Source of the DNA: Palaemon carinicauda
Lineage: Eukaryota > Arthropoda > Malacostraca > Decapoda > Palaemonidae
Assembly (NCBI RefSeq): GCF_036898095.1
Contig: NC_090726.1
Coordinates: 42,659,455 to 42,723,454 of the forward strand
Direction of reading: 5' to 3'
Length of the DNA stretch: 64,000 nt
Part shown: positions 45,801 to 55,075 of the stretch, in pieces
Layout of the letters: each line of letters opens with the position of its first letter
Position numbering within the stretch: position 1 is the first letter of the stretch
Notes under the pieces: model-generated
The model's input: only the letters and a program-made list of their open reading frames with translations
The model's database searches: none
What the model was told of the DNA's origin: nothing
Program-made: the position numbers and the translations under genes

Positions 45801-48800
45801 AACAGTTCGGCTTTAAATGGTGTTAATAGGGCTATAGTCCATTTCTTTTAGCGATGCGTATTTACACCGACTCGCGGCGGTGCCCTTTTAGCTCGGAAAA
45901 GTTTCCTGATCGCTGATTGGTTAGAATTATCTTGTCCAACCAATCAGCGATCCAGAAACTTTTCCGAGCTAAAAGGGCACCGCCGCGAGTCGGTGCAAAT
46001 ATGCATCGCTAAAAGAAATTGACTATACTCAGTGTAGTAGTTGAGGGAGCTGGGAAAGTTATTGAAGAGCACTAGCCAGTGCCTCATTGACTGGCCAAGT
46101 TGGCACAATGGCAATAAGGCCAGTCAATAACCAACTACTGTCATGTCATGGAAAGCAAATTTTTAAACTAAGGCAGAGAGGGAAGGAAGCACAACTCGGA
46201 GAAAACACAAACGATCAGAATCTAGAGCAACAAGCCCTATACTGTACTGAAAATTATACTTTTAACAAATAAATAACAAAACTGGTTTTATTTCTTACTG
46301 GCACCAGGCTTTTCCCTTTCCCTCCATGTCATCTCCATCTTGACCCTCTGCTGGTCAACTCTCTTGAAGCGAAAGTATGAGATGAATTTCTCTACCGGGT
46401 CTCTTACAAGGGTTATGTAAGCTGGACGCAGCGTTACGTATGTACTGAAAAGAATCAAACCAGTTAAAGCCCTGAAAATGTACCATTCCCTCAACTATAG
46501 TCCATTTCTTTTAGCGAGGCATATTTGCACCGACTCGCAGGGGTGCCCTTTTAGCTCGAAAAAGTTTCCTGATCGCTGATTGGTTGGGCAAGATTATTCT
46601 AACCAATCAGCGATCGGGAAACTTTTCCGAGCTAAAAGGGCACCGTTGCGAGTCGGTGCAAATCTGCCTCGCTAAAAGAAATGGACTATAGTTTCCTAAA
46701 AGCTGTACTGTAATGTTAAATGTAGAATCATAGTAAGATTTAAAGGAAATTAGCATAAATTTTCAGGAAATGTTTATCATGACGTACTCTATAATTGAAA
46801 CTTTCACATTAAAAAGAAAAAAATGTGAAGATGAATAAGCAGTCAGTTTTAGATGACTACTGTATTTAAATTTGTGACTACTGTATTTAAATTTGTGACT
46901 ACTGTCTTCAAATTTGTCCATATTCCCTACTTATATTAATCAACAATGTCATAGTAGTTCAAGTTTCTCCCATTTTTTCTACAGTATACAAGTTTATTGT
47001 GTTTAATTTTTTAACTTGGTGTATTTATTCTTCAAAAGTTATTGATCTACATGGACACACGTTTTGGGCCCATTGCAATGATCAAGCTAGGTTATAATAA
47101 CGTCTATAAACAAACAAGAAACAGATAAATCAAACTTACCTCCTATGCTGAGTAAAATTGATGTAGAGAGAAAATCTGTCGTAACTCTTTGGCCAGAAAT
47201 TATATTCAAACCAAGTAGCCAGATTCTTCTGTTCTTCGTCACTCATGAGTCTGAGAAAATTACAAAGATAATTATATTCCATATTATTAGACATACACCT
47301 TATTTTTTCCCATATTAATAAAAAGAACAGAAAACTTTTAACTAAAGTAACATTTATATATTGAACTCCCACTTTCAGAAGTCTTTTTATAAAATTACTT
47401 CATGACTTGGAGAAGCCATTAGTTTGATATTTATAAACTTAGATTTTAGATACAAATTTTTTTATGACTTTTAACTCGTGCATACAACAATTCATAGATG
47501 ACTGCCTTTCATTACCAAGGATTTTGGTTGCATTACTAGTTAGGAGTACATTTATTTTTTGTTTTAACTTTAGTTATTTTATACTGGCGAAGGAGAATCA
47601 CCAAAATTGGTATTATCAAAATTAATGGGTTTCTTCTCTTCAATATCAGCACATTTTGATCAATCATAAATATAAAAATAAGCAAAACAACATTAACTAT
47701 AATAATAATAATAATAGTTATTATTATTATTATTATTATTATTACTTGCTAAGCTACAACTCTAGTTGAAAAAGCAGGGTGCTAAAAGCCCAAGGGCTCC
47801 AGCAGAAAATAACCCAGTGAGAAAAGGAAACATGGAAAAATAAAATATTTTAAGAAGAGTAACAACATTAAAATAAATATCTCCTATATAAACTATAAAA
47901 ACTTTAACAAAACAAGAGAAAGAGAAATAAGATAGAATAGTGTACCCGAGTGTACCCTCAAGCAAAGGGACTCCAACCCAAGACAGTGGAAGACCATGGT
48001 ACAGAGGTTAAGGCACTACCCAAGACTAGAGTGCAATGGTTTGAATTTGGAGTGTCCTTCTCCTAGAAGAGCTGCTTACCATAGCTAAAGAGTCTCTAAG
48101 TAGCCCCTGAACAATTACAGTACAGTAGTTAACCCTTTGGGTGAAGGAGAATTGTTTGGTAATCTCAGTTGTCAGGTGTATGAGGACAGAGGAGAATATA
48201 TAAAGAATAGGCGAGACTTTTCTGTATGTGTGTGTGTGTGAAGGCAACGGGAAAATGAACCGTAACCAGAGAGAATGATCTAATGTAGTACAGTCTGGCC
48301 AATCAAAAAACCCCACAACTCTCTAGCGGTAGTATCTCAACAGGTGGCTGGTGGCCTGGCCAACCTATACCTAAAAACTATCTACTGTATTTTGGAAGGC
48401 ACAACCCACCTCTGCCAAGGGGTCCTGTATACATGTTCCTGATGCTGATAGTCCAGGTCTTTTGAGAGAGACTTCAGGAGAGAAACGATCGTCTGTCCAC
48501 CTGTCCGAGGAATCCTATTGTAAAAGAGCCAGATGGTCTCTGGAGTTCGATTCGTGGCAGATGGCACTAGCTCTGTATGGTTGAGACGCTGTAAAACCTC
48601 TTGCTTTTCACGCCACCCAGGTTCTTCTGTGGTTGTGGTGGTTCTGCAATAAACAAAGGTTCATTATTACTTTTTACAATGTACTTTTCAATCATTACCT
48701 ATCATTATTATTATTAGTTTCATTATTAAAACTAAGCTTCAACCCTTGTTGGAGAAGCAGGATGCTATAAACCCATGGGCTCCAACAAGGAAAAACGTCC

Positions 48801-49359
48801 TGTGAGGAAATTAAACTAGGAAACAAAAACTACATGAGAAGTAATGAACAATCAAAATAAAATATTTCAACAACATGAACAATATTAATGCATAAATTAT
48901 TTACTGTATAATAATAACTAATTGCACAGTTTAATCAGTATTTGTTTCTCCACATGATCAGTCCATCAGATGGAAACTTACTCAGCAAGGTTGTTTCATG
49001 TGAATGTAAATATATCTTGAGCAACAACTTAATAATAGTAATAATTCAACATATAAGAAACATAAAATTAATGAACTTTCAATTTATATCAAAATAACCA
49101 TTATCACATGTCTCCAGATCAAATCAATATTATTATTACTTGCTAAGTTACACCCCTAGTTAGAAAAGTAGGATGTTATAAGCCCAGGGGCTCCAACAGG
49201 GAAAATAGTTAAATAATTCTAAGTAATCGCTGCACTAACTTTCTTTGTTCAGCGTAGTCATCGTAGTCTGCATAATCGGCACTCATGTCCCGTGAATGAA
49301 TGAGAAGCATCATGACGTAAACCTTCAGTGCCAAGATGCATGCCACGTACGGGACATAT
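33628..49359 (-). CDS. UST: Uronyl/heparan 2-O-sulfotransferase-like protein (5' exon missing)
   Basis: Seven exons (49359-49240, 48643-48410, 47250-47140, 46444-46299, 44246-44117, 41437-41277, 33893-33628) join in consistent phases into ~388 residues. The order is a short membrane anchor (VACILALKVYVMMLLI), an acidic/Thr stem, the PAPS 5'-phosphosulfate loop (YNRIPRTGGQT), the 3'-phosphate motif (LVRDPVEKFISYFRFKR), a Cys-containing region (WKKLEECVLNDDPEC), ICGQHSYC, and a helical C-terminus. Family members move sulfate from PAPS to the 2-O of uronic acids in Golgi glycosaminoglycans; Drosophila Pipe is a relative. The closest subfamily (UST, Pipe or HS2ST) cannot be settled by eye. The cytoplasmic start exon was not located. 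Two donors are weak (GTGGGT, GTTAGT). Confidence 0.85.
34310..40625 (+). pseudogene. Old DIRS-like retrotransposon, heavily decayed
   Basis: A ~6.3-kb region in the last sulfotransferase intron, in the opposite direction. It still shows the DIRS gene order. At 34390-34700 is a Cys-containing gag start (LCPSCREHWEKYDRRRKKPP). Scattered gag/RT pieces follow. At 38690-39060 is RNase H (LLFTDTSSEG, EIKAVTLAIQEF, NDKTTVVSYINKQGGTT, then KGNVVADKLS). A segment near 39130-39230 matches the DLFATS...KLPIYCTPIPDP region of the intact copy. Near 40120-40175 is recombinase sequence (VRALKYYLKQTE). Stops and frameshifts are everywhere. It is a different lineage from the 4613 element; the termini were not found. 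Confidence 0.75.
40626..41064. other. Intron, nothing recognised
   Basis: The first part may be the untranslated tail of the decayed DIRS-like element. No other feature is visible. Confidence 0.35.
41065..41155 (-). repeat. TAA-tailed repeat, short 5'-truncated copy
   Basis: About 90 bp containing cttgctaagctacaacccta and gttggaaaagcagaatgct. Only the tail-proximal end of the family remains. Confidence 0.7.
41277..41437 (-). CDS. UST: Sulfotransferase exon
   Basis: Acceptor ttctttcag and donor gtaaag on the minus strand. It encodes KHGEPYALQKAKFHAEYEY, then SVIGIAEDWNTTLGVLEQYL and PTFFNGARQRYFSS. The VIGIAEDW...L..LPTFF block is the conserved late motif of 2-O-sulfotransferases (LVGLTE...LE..LP.FF in relatives). 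Confidence 0.88.
41438..42081. other. Intron, nothing recognised
   Basis: AT-rich intron sequence with no repeat or exon signal. Confidence 0.4.
42082..42348 (+). mobile_element. piggyBac-like MITE, copy 4 (left end deleted)
   Basis: The right terminus GGGGGTAAAAGGGTTAA and the acgtaccggtacgt boxes are intact. At the left the CCCTTTTACCCCCA repeat is missing, and the element begins at ttaacctccaagggg. Confidence 0.75.
42898..43135 (-). repeat. TAA-tailed repeat, 5'-truncated copy
   Basis: Begins with attattattattggtagataagctacaaccctag and runs ~240 bp. It contains a small internal duplication (two versions of cccagtga.aaag). Confidence 0.7.
43348..43944 (-). mobile_element. 5'-truncated LINE, second copy
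   Basis: 597 bp flanked by a 15-bp target duplication TTATAGGTAATAATA (43333-43347 and 43945-43959). It has the same 3' end and (TATG)n tail as 18845-20337, to which it is nearly identical over the shared part. It encodes only the C-terminal RT-distal piece (CLRSMAGVSRIDRVRNEVV, VLRWFGHVERMENGCLLKKV). Confidence 0.9.
44117..44246 (-). CDS. UST: Sulfotransferase exon
   Basis: Acceptor atttgtag, donor gtaagtta (minus strand). It encodes RTWYWKKLEECVLNDDPEC, then SMKNGTEDFLSSIPFICGQH and SYC. The Cys pattern and IPFICGQ resemble the family's IPFFCGH block. Confidence 0.87.
44357..44664 (+). mobile_element. piggyBac-like MITE, copy 5
   Basis: Intact TTAA (44357 and 44661), both terminal repeats and both palindromic boxes. 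It has the same orientation as copy 4; the two lie on either side of exon 44117-44246. Confidence 0.82.
44665..45832. other. Intron, nothing recognised
   Basis: AT-rich sulfotransferase intron without exon-like or repeat signal. Confidence 0.4.
45833..46027. mobile_element. Snap-back MITE, copy 1
   Basis: A 195-bp nearly perfect palindrome from tatagtccatttcttttagc to gctaaaagaaattgactata. The arms are ~85 bp and meet around a short loop near gaattatcttg. It is non-coding, GC-rich for the region, and TATA-flanked. Confidence 0.88.
46299..46444 (-). CDS. UST: Sulfotransferase exon: PAPS 3'-phosphate motif
   Basis: Acceptor cttttcag, donor gtaagaaat (minus strand). It encodes TYVTLRPAYITLVRDPVEKF and then ISYFRFKRVDQQ. 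RDPVEKFISYF is the 3'-phosphate-binding motif of sulfotransferases. It lies between two copies of the snap-back MITE. Confidence 0.9.
46496..46690. mobile_element. Snap-back MITE, copy 2
   Basis: Same 195-bp palindromic family as 45833-46027, with a few mismatches between arms. It is 468 bp away on the other side of the exon and starts only ~50 bp upstream of that exon's acceptor in gene direction. Confidence 0.88.
47140..47250 (-). CDS. UST: Sulfotransferase exon
   Basis: Acceptor attttctcag, donor gtaagttt (minus strand). It encodes LMSDEEQKNLATWFEYNFWP and then KSYDRFSLYINFTQHR, the segment between the two PAPS motifs. NFTQH is the region where HS2ST carries F-L-D-F. Confidence 0.85.
47700..48366 (-). 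repeat. TAA-tailed dispersed repeat, near full length
   Basis: (TTA)n at the left, then the complete ~620-bp body in reverse orientation, ending at caggtggctggtggcctggccaaccta. It ends ~45 bp from the 3' border of the next exon. Confidence 0.8.
48410..48643 (-). CDS. UST: Sulfotransferase exon: PAPS 5'-phosphosulfate loop
   Basis: Acceptor ttattgcag (minus strand). A Thr-rich stem (TTTTTEEPGWREKQEVLQRL) is followed by TIWLFYNRIPRTGGQTIVSL, in which RIPRTGGQT is the PAPS-binding loop. The donor is GTGGGT, weaker than consensus, but both phase and protein continuity across it are right. Confidence 0.88.
48700..48850 (-). repeat. TAA-tailed repeat, 5'-truncated copy
   Basis: Short copy starting at attattattattag, with the tail-proximal ~120 bp. 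Confidence 0.65.
49128..49208 (-). repeat. TAA-tailed repeat, short 5'-truncated copy
   Basis: tattattattacttgctaag through ggctccaacagggaaaatag; ~80 bp remains. Confidence 0.7.
49240..49359 (-). CDS. UST: Sulfotransferase exon: membrane anchor
   Basis: Acceptor tttttccag, donor GTTAGT (minus strand). It encodes YVPYVACILALKVYVMMLLI, a probable signal-anchor of a Golgi type II protein, and then SRDMSADYADYDDYAEQRK, an acidic stem. One codon is split with an upstream exon (Arg if the intron base pattern is any guide), so a start exon exists further upstream and was not found. Confidence 0.75.
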
Positions 49360-49406
49360 CTGGAAAAAAAGTCTTGCATGAGAGTGGATTGATTCAAATT
49401 GTATTA

Positions 49407-49439
<33 letters not shown>

Positions 49440-49443
<4 letters not shown>

Positions 49444-50135
49444 CATCATAAGCACATCAGGCAACCGACCCCTTAATCTAGGGATAACGGTGGGAAAGAA
49501 GATAAGGTGAAGGATGATATGGAGAGAAGAGGTTTGGTGGAAGAAGATGCCTTTGATTGAAGGCATTGGGGAGGGCGCATCGGGCAACCGACCCTTTAAT
49601 GTAAGGATAACGGTGGGAAAGAAGATAAGGTGAAGGATGATATGGAGAGAAGAGGTTTGGTGGAAGAAGATGCCTTTGATTGAAGGCATTGGGGAGGGCG
49701 CATCGGGCAACCGACCCTTTAATGTAAGGATAACGGTGGGAAAGAAGATAAGGTGAAGGATGATATGGAGAGAAGAGGTTTGGTGGAAGAGGATGCCTTT
49801 GATTGAAGGCATTGGGGAGGGCGCATCAGGCAACCGACCCTTTAATGTAAGGGTAACGGTGGGAAAGAAGATAAGGTGAAGGATGATATGGAGAGAAGAG
49901 GTTTGGTGGAAGAGGATGCCTCTGATTGAAGGCATTGGGGAGGGCGCATCAGGCAACCGACCCTTTAATCTAAGGATAACTGGGGGAAATAAGATAAGGT
50001 GAAGGATGATATGGAGAGAAGAGGTTTGGTGGAAGAGGATGCCTTTGATAGAAGGCATTGGAGAGGACGCATCAGGCAGCCGACCCCTTAATATAGGGAT
50101 AATGATGGGAAAGAAGATAAGGTGAAGGATGATAT
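49440..50135 (+). repeat. 123-bp minisatellite, array A
   Basis: About 5.7 units of 123 bp, beginning only ~80 bp upstream of the anchor exon and following an (ATT)n tract. Each unit contains gataaggtgaaggatgatatgg and gaagaggatgcctttgat. The period is a multiple of three and no unit has a stop in one antisense frame, so long false ORFs appear. Confidence 0.95.
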
Positions 50136-50385
50136 GGAAAAACAAGATGCTATAAGGCCATGGGCTTTAACAGGGAAATATAGCCCAGTCAGGAAAGGAA
50201 ACGAGGAAATAAAACTACAAGAGAAGTAATGAACAATCAATATAAAATATTTCAAGAACAGTAACCAGTAACAACATCAAATTATATCTTTCGTATATAA
50301 ACTTCAAAAATTTCAAATAAACAAAAGGAAGAGTAACAAAACAGAATAATGTGCAAGAGTAAACCCTCAAGCAAGATGGGTATCG
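50136..50385 (-). repeat. TAA-family fragment between the two 123-bp arrays
   Basis: caagatgctataaggccatg through accctcaagcaagatggg matches the middle of the TAA-tailed family without its tail. It lies directly at the end of array A. Confidence 0.6.
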
Positions 50386-50464
50386 AATGAAAAATACATT
50401 AAACATATCATTATTTGAAATTTCTCTTATGAAACAAACTCTACACAAATTATAATACTGTATC

Positions 50465-50620
50465 CAAAATGGAGAGGGGGTGAAGAGGGCTTGGGAGGAA
50501 CCTGCTAAGAGAAGATCAAGAGGGAGGCAGAGAATTAGATGGCGAGATAAGGTGAAGGATGATATGGAGAGAAGAGGTTTGATGGAAGAGGATGCCTTTG
50601 ATAGAAGACATTGGAGATAG
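50465..50620 (+). pseudogene. LINE C-terminal coding remnant at the head of the 123-bp array
   Basis: The plus strand reads GVKRAWEEPAKRRSRGRQRI, then RWRDKVKDDMERRGLMEEDA and FDRRHWR before a stop. This is the arrangement seen at the extreme C-terminus of many LINE reverse-transcriptase proteins (RSRGRP..RW.D..K.DM...G...E.A.DR..W). The last part is the sequence reiterated in the array. Confidence 0.65.
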
Positions 50621-52505
50621 CACATCAGGCAATCGACCCCTTAATTTAGGGATAACGGTGGGAAAGAAGATAAGGTGAAGGATGATATGGAGAGAAGAGG
50701 TTTGATGGAAGAGGATGCCTTTGATAGAAGGCATTGGAGATAGCACATCAGGCAATCGACCCCTTAATTTAGGGATGACGGTGGGAAAGAAGATAAGGTG
50801 AAGGATGATATGGAGAGAAGAGGTTTGATGGAAGAGGATGCCTTTGATAGAAGACATTGGAGATAGCACATCAGGCAATCGACCCCTTAATTTAGGGATA
50901 ACGGTGGGAAAGAAGATAAGGTGAAGGATGATATGGAGAGAAGAGGTTTGGGGGAAGAGGATGCCTTTGGTAGAAGGCATTGGAGATAGCACATCAGGCA
51001 ACCGACCCCTTAATTTAGGGATAACGGTGGGAAAGAAGATAAGGTGAAGGATGATATGGAGAGAAGAGGTTTGATGGAAGAGGATGCCTTTGATAGAAGA
51101 CATTGGAGATAGCACATCAGGCAATCCACCCCTTAATTTAGGGATAACGGTGGGAAAGAAGATAAGGTGAAGGATGATATGGAGAGAAGAGGTTTGATGG
51201 AAGAGGATGCCTTTGATAGAAGACATTGGAGATAGCACATCAGGCAATCGACCCCTTAATTTAGGGATAACGGTGGGAAAGAAGATAAGGTGAAGGATGA
51301 TATGGAGAGAAGAGGTTTGGGGGAAGAGGATGCCTTTGATAGAAGGCATTGGAGATAGCACATCAGGCAACCGACCCCTTAATTTAGGGATAACGGTGGG
51401 AAAGAAGATAAGGTGAAGGATGATATGGAGAGAAGAGGTTTGATGGAAGAGGATGCCTTTGATAGAAGGCATTGGAGATAGCACATCAGGCAATCGACCC
51501 CTTAATTTAGGGATAACGGTGGGAAAGAAGATAAGGTGAAGGATGATATGGAGAGAAGAGGTTTGGCGGAAGAGGATGCCTTTGATAGAAGGCATTGGAG
51601 ATAGCACATCAGGCAATCGACCCCTTAATTTAGGGATAACGGTGGGAAAGAAGATAAGGTGAAGGATGATATGGAGAGAAGAGGTTTGATGGAAGAGGAT
51701 GTCTTTGATCAAACGCACTGGAGAGGGCACGTCAGGCAACCGACCCCTTAATATAGGGATAATGATGGGGTGAAGGATGATATGGAGAGAAGAGGTTTGA
51801 TGGAAGAGGATGCCTTTGATAGAAGACATTGGAGATAGCACATCAGGCAACCGACCCCTTAATTTAGGGATAACTGTGGGAAAGAAGATAAGGTGAAGAA
51901 TGACATGGAGAGAAGACGTTTGGCGGAAGAGGATGCCTTTGATAGAAGGCATTGGAGATAGCACATCAGGCAACCGACCCCTTAATTTAGGGATAACGGT
52001 GGGAAAGAAGATAAGGAGAAGGATGATATGGAGAGAAGAGGTTTGATGGAAGAGGATGCCTTTGATAGAAGGCATTGGAGATAGCACATCAGGCAACCGA
52101 CCTCTTAATTTAGGGATAACGGTGGGAAAGAAGATAAGGTGAAGGATGATATGGAGAGAAGAGGTTTGATGGAAGAGGATGCCTTTGATAGAAGGCATTG
52201 GAGATAGCACATCAGGCAACCGACCCCTTAATTTAGGGATAACGGTGGGAAAGAAGATAAGGAGAAGGATGATATGGAGAGAAGAGGTTTGATGGAAGAG
52301 GATGCCTTTGATAGAAGGCATTGGAGATAGCACATCAGGCAACCGACCCCTTAATTTAGGGATAACGGTGGGAAAGAAGATAAGGAGAAGGATGATATGG
52401 AGAGAAGAGGTTTGGTGGAAGAGGATGTCTTTGATAGAAGGCATTGGAGAGGTTGCATCAGGCAACCGACCCCTTAATGTAGGGATAACGGTGGAAAAGA
52501 AGATC
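50540..52505 (+). repeat. 123-bp minisatellite, array B
   Basis: About 16 units of the same 123-bp repeat, most >95% alike by eye, with variants such as agacattgg/aggcattgg and one shortened unit near 51750. Each unit repeats the LINE C-terminal codons and the first bases after its stop. Confidence 0.95.
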
Positions 52506-52674
52506 CAAAATGTTTAAATACATGTTTCCACATTTAAAATATGTATACAACAGCATATTAAACATTGACAGTTCAAGTACTGCACCGAATATTAGGTAAT
52601 ATAAATTCAACATGAGAATTGGGACACGTTTTGCGTCCAATAAAGTACTTCCAGATTCGACCACTTGGATAAAA

Positions 52675-53524
52675 TTCTGTGGTGGCCTACTGGAAACGTC
52701 CTGCCTAACGATCTGCCCGACTGTGGTTTAAGTCATGCCCAAGCTCGATAGTTCCTTGCAGTGTCTGCAACCTCACCATCCTTGTGAGCTAAGGATGGAG
52801 GGTTTGGGGAAACCTATATGTCAACCTGCGGAAATATCAGCAGACATTGCCTGGCTTCCCTGGCACTAGACGACGCTGTTCATGTGTAGGTAGGTAGTGG
52901 GTTGGCTTCGGTACCAGCCACCTGTTGAGATACTACCCCTCGAGAGTTATGGGGTCCTTTGACTAGCCAGACAATACTACATTAGAGCCTTCTCTCTGGT
53001 TTCGGTTCATTTTCCCTTTGCCTACACATACACCGTATAGTCTGGCCTATTCTCTACATATTCTCCTCTGTCCTAATAAATCTGACAACACAAATTACCA
53101 AACAATTCTTCCCTCAGGGGGTTAACTACTGCACTGTAATTGTTCAGAGGCCACTTTCCTCTTGGTAAGGGTAAAAGAGACTCTTTAGCTATGTTAAGCA
53201 GCTCTTCTAGGAGGACACTCCAAAATCAAAACATTGTTCTCTAGTCTTGGGTAGTGCCATAATCTCTGTACCATAGTCTTCCACTGTCTTGGGTTAGAGT
53301 TCTCTTGCTTGAGGGTACACTCGGGCACACTATTCTATCTAATTTCTCTTCCTCTTGTTTTGTTAGTTTTTATAGTTTATAAAGGAAATATTTATTTTAA
53401 TGATGTTAATGTTCTTAAATTATTTTATTTTTCCTTGTTTCCATCCCTCACTGAGCTATTTTCCCTGTTGGAGCCCCTGGGCTTATAGCATTCTGCTTTT
53501 CCAATTAGGGTTATAGTATAGCAA

Positions 53525-53602
<78 letters not shown>

Positions 53603-53690
53603 TATATATGGTCAGTCTCTAGGGCAATGTCACTGTCCCTTGCCTCTGCCATTCACGAGTGGCCTTTAGACCTTTAAGCGATCACTAAAT
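52675..53690 (+). repeat. tRNA-derived SINE, copy 2, split by a TAA-tailed element
   Basis: The left part (52675-~52880) matches the head and middle of the SINE at 2786, including gtggtttaagtcatgcccaa in the B-box position. The right part (53602-53690; tgtatatatggtcagtctct to ttcacgagtggcctttag) is the remainder. The TAA-tailed element occupies the gap. Confidence 0.72.
52890..53601 (+). repeat. TAA-tailed repeat inserted in the SINE
   Basis: Near full-length body from gtaggtaggtagtgggttgg with ~75 bp of (TAA)n at the right, same orientation as copy 1. Confidence 0.8.
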
Positions 53691-54254
53691 ATCAGACGCT
53701 CTATAAATCGTCTGAAGAATATTATTATTAGCTTTATGTAGGTCAACGAACTGCATAAGCTATATACAGAAAGGATGGCAACTTCTCTTCCGAGATGTTG
53801 CTTCTGTTATAACGTTCATCGATCGAAAATGTAATTCGATTTCGGATGTGTTACCTACAGAATTTTTTTTCTACCATAAGAGACGAGTCTATATTGTACT
53901 AAACTGTTGAATACATCTTTCTTTTATATTTGCAACCGTCTACAATACAGTTTATACAATATACACACGCGTACGCATACAAAAAATACAAATTTTGAGT
54001 TCATGTAATTTATGCCATTTTTTTTTTCAATAAAATTATCTTTATCCTCCAGTCACCCTTTCTAGAGTAATATAATCTTCCACTAAGTACCTATGTCTTT
54101 CTTAAGACAGGTTAGAAAGAAATAGAACATGAATAAGAGAAACAAAAACTGATAACATTAACAATAGAGCAATGGAAAGAATAATGATGGTAATAACACC
54201 ACGACTCGGAAAAAACTCAACATGGACACGAGAGCAAACTAAAGTAAATGATAT

Positions 54255-54400
54255 TTTAAAGTGAAAAAGAAATGGACATGGGCAGGACATATAATGAGAA
54301 TGGCAGATAATAGATGGACAAAAAAAATAAAAGCAAGGGTAGGAGGAGGAGAAGATGGATTGACGAAATAAGAAAATTTGCAGGTATCGACTGACATAGA
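54255..54400 (+). pseudogene. LINE C-terminal coding remnant at the head of the 76-bp array
   Basis: KKWTWAGHIMRMADNRWTKK then, after a frame change, RRRRWIDEIRKFAGID. W.GH..RM.D.RW is a hallmark of the C-terminal region of LINE RT proteins. It leads directly into the tandem array, whose unit continues the protein (ETINRSEWKDMSEAFVLQWN). Confidence 0.7.
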
Positions 54401-55075
54401 GAGACCATAAACAGGAGCGAGTGGAAGGACATGTCTGAGGCTTTTGTCCTGCAGTGGAACAGTTACGTGGCATAGGAAGACCATAAACAGGCGCGAGGGG
54501 AAGGACATGTCTGAGGCCTTTGCCACGCAGTGGACTAGTTACGTGGCATGGAAAGGCCATGAACAGCGCGAGTGGAAGGACATATCTGAGGCTTTTGTCC
54601 TGCAGTGGAATAGCTACGTGGCATAGAAAGACCATAAACAGGCGCAAGAGGAAGAACATGACTGAGGCCTTTGTCCTGCAGTGGAATAGCTACGCGGGAT
54701 AGAAAGACCATAAACAAGCGCGAGTGGAAGGACATGTCTGAGGCTTTTGTCCTGCAGTGGAACAGTTACGTGGCATAGGAAGACCATAAACAGGCGCGAG
54801 GGGAAGGACATGTCTGAGGCCTTTGCCACGCAGTGGACTAGTTACGTGGCATGGAAAGGCCATGAACAGCGCGAGTGGAAGGACATATCTGAGGCTTTTG
54901 TCCTGCAGTGGAATAGCTACGTGGCATAGAAAGACCATAAACAGGCGCAAGAGGAAGAACATGACTGAGGCCTTTGTCCTGCAGTGGAATAGCTACGCGG
55001 GATAGAAAGACCATAAACAAGCGCGAGTGGAAGGACATGTCTGAGGCCTTTATTCTGCAGTGGAATAGTTACGGC
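54395..55075 (+). repeat. 76-bp tandem repeat in a 303-bp higher-order unit
   Basis: About nine 76-bp units (agaccataaacaggcgcgag ... tgcagtggaatagctacgtggcat). Units alternate in a set of four, and the set is repeated with an exact 303-bp offset (for example 54444 versus 54747), one unit being 75 bp. After the last unit the sequence continues with ggctgatgatgatgaatg, a (GAT)n LINE-type 3' tail. Confidence 0.92.

Noticed and set aside
50516..52465. 649-codon minus-strand ORF with a 41-residue repeat (and the related 295-codon ORF at 49258-50145)
   Set aside because: It is an open antisense frame through a 123-bp tandem array. The period is divisible by three, so the lack of stops in one unit carries through all. 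There is no start context, splice context or domain, and the opposite strand explains the unit as a LINE tail.
54102..54962. Minus-strand ORFs of 185 and 90 codons with Pro/Leu-rich repeats
   Set aside because: Antisense of the 76-bp array; the plus strand carries the LINE C-terminal sequence.
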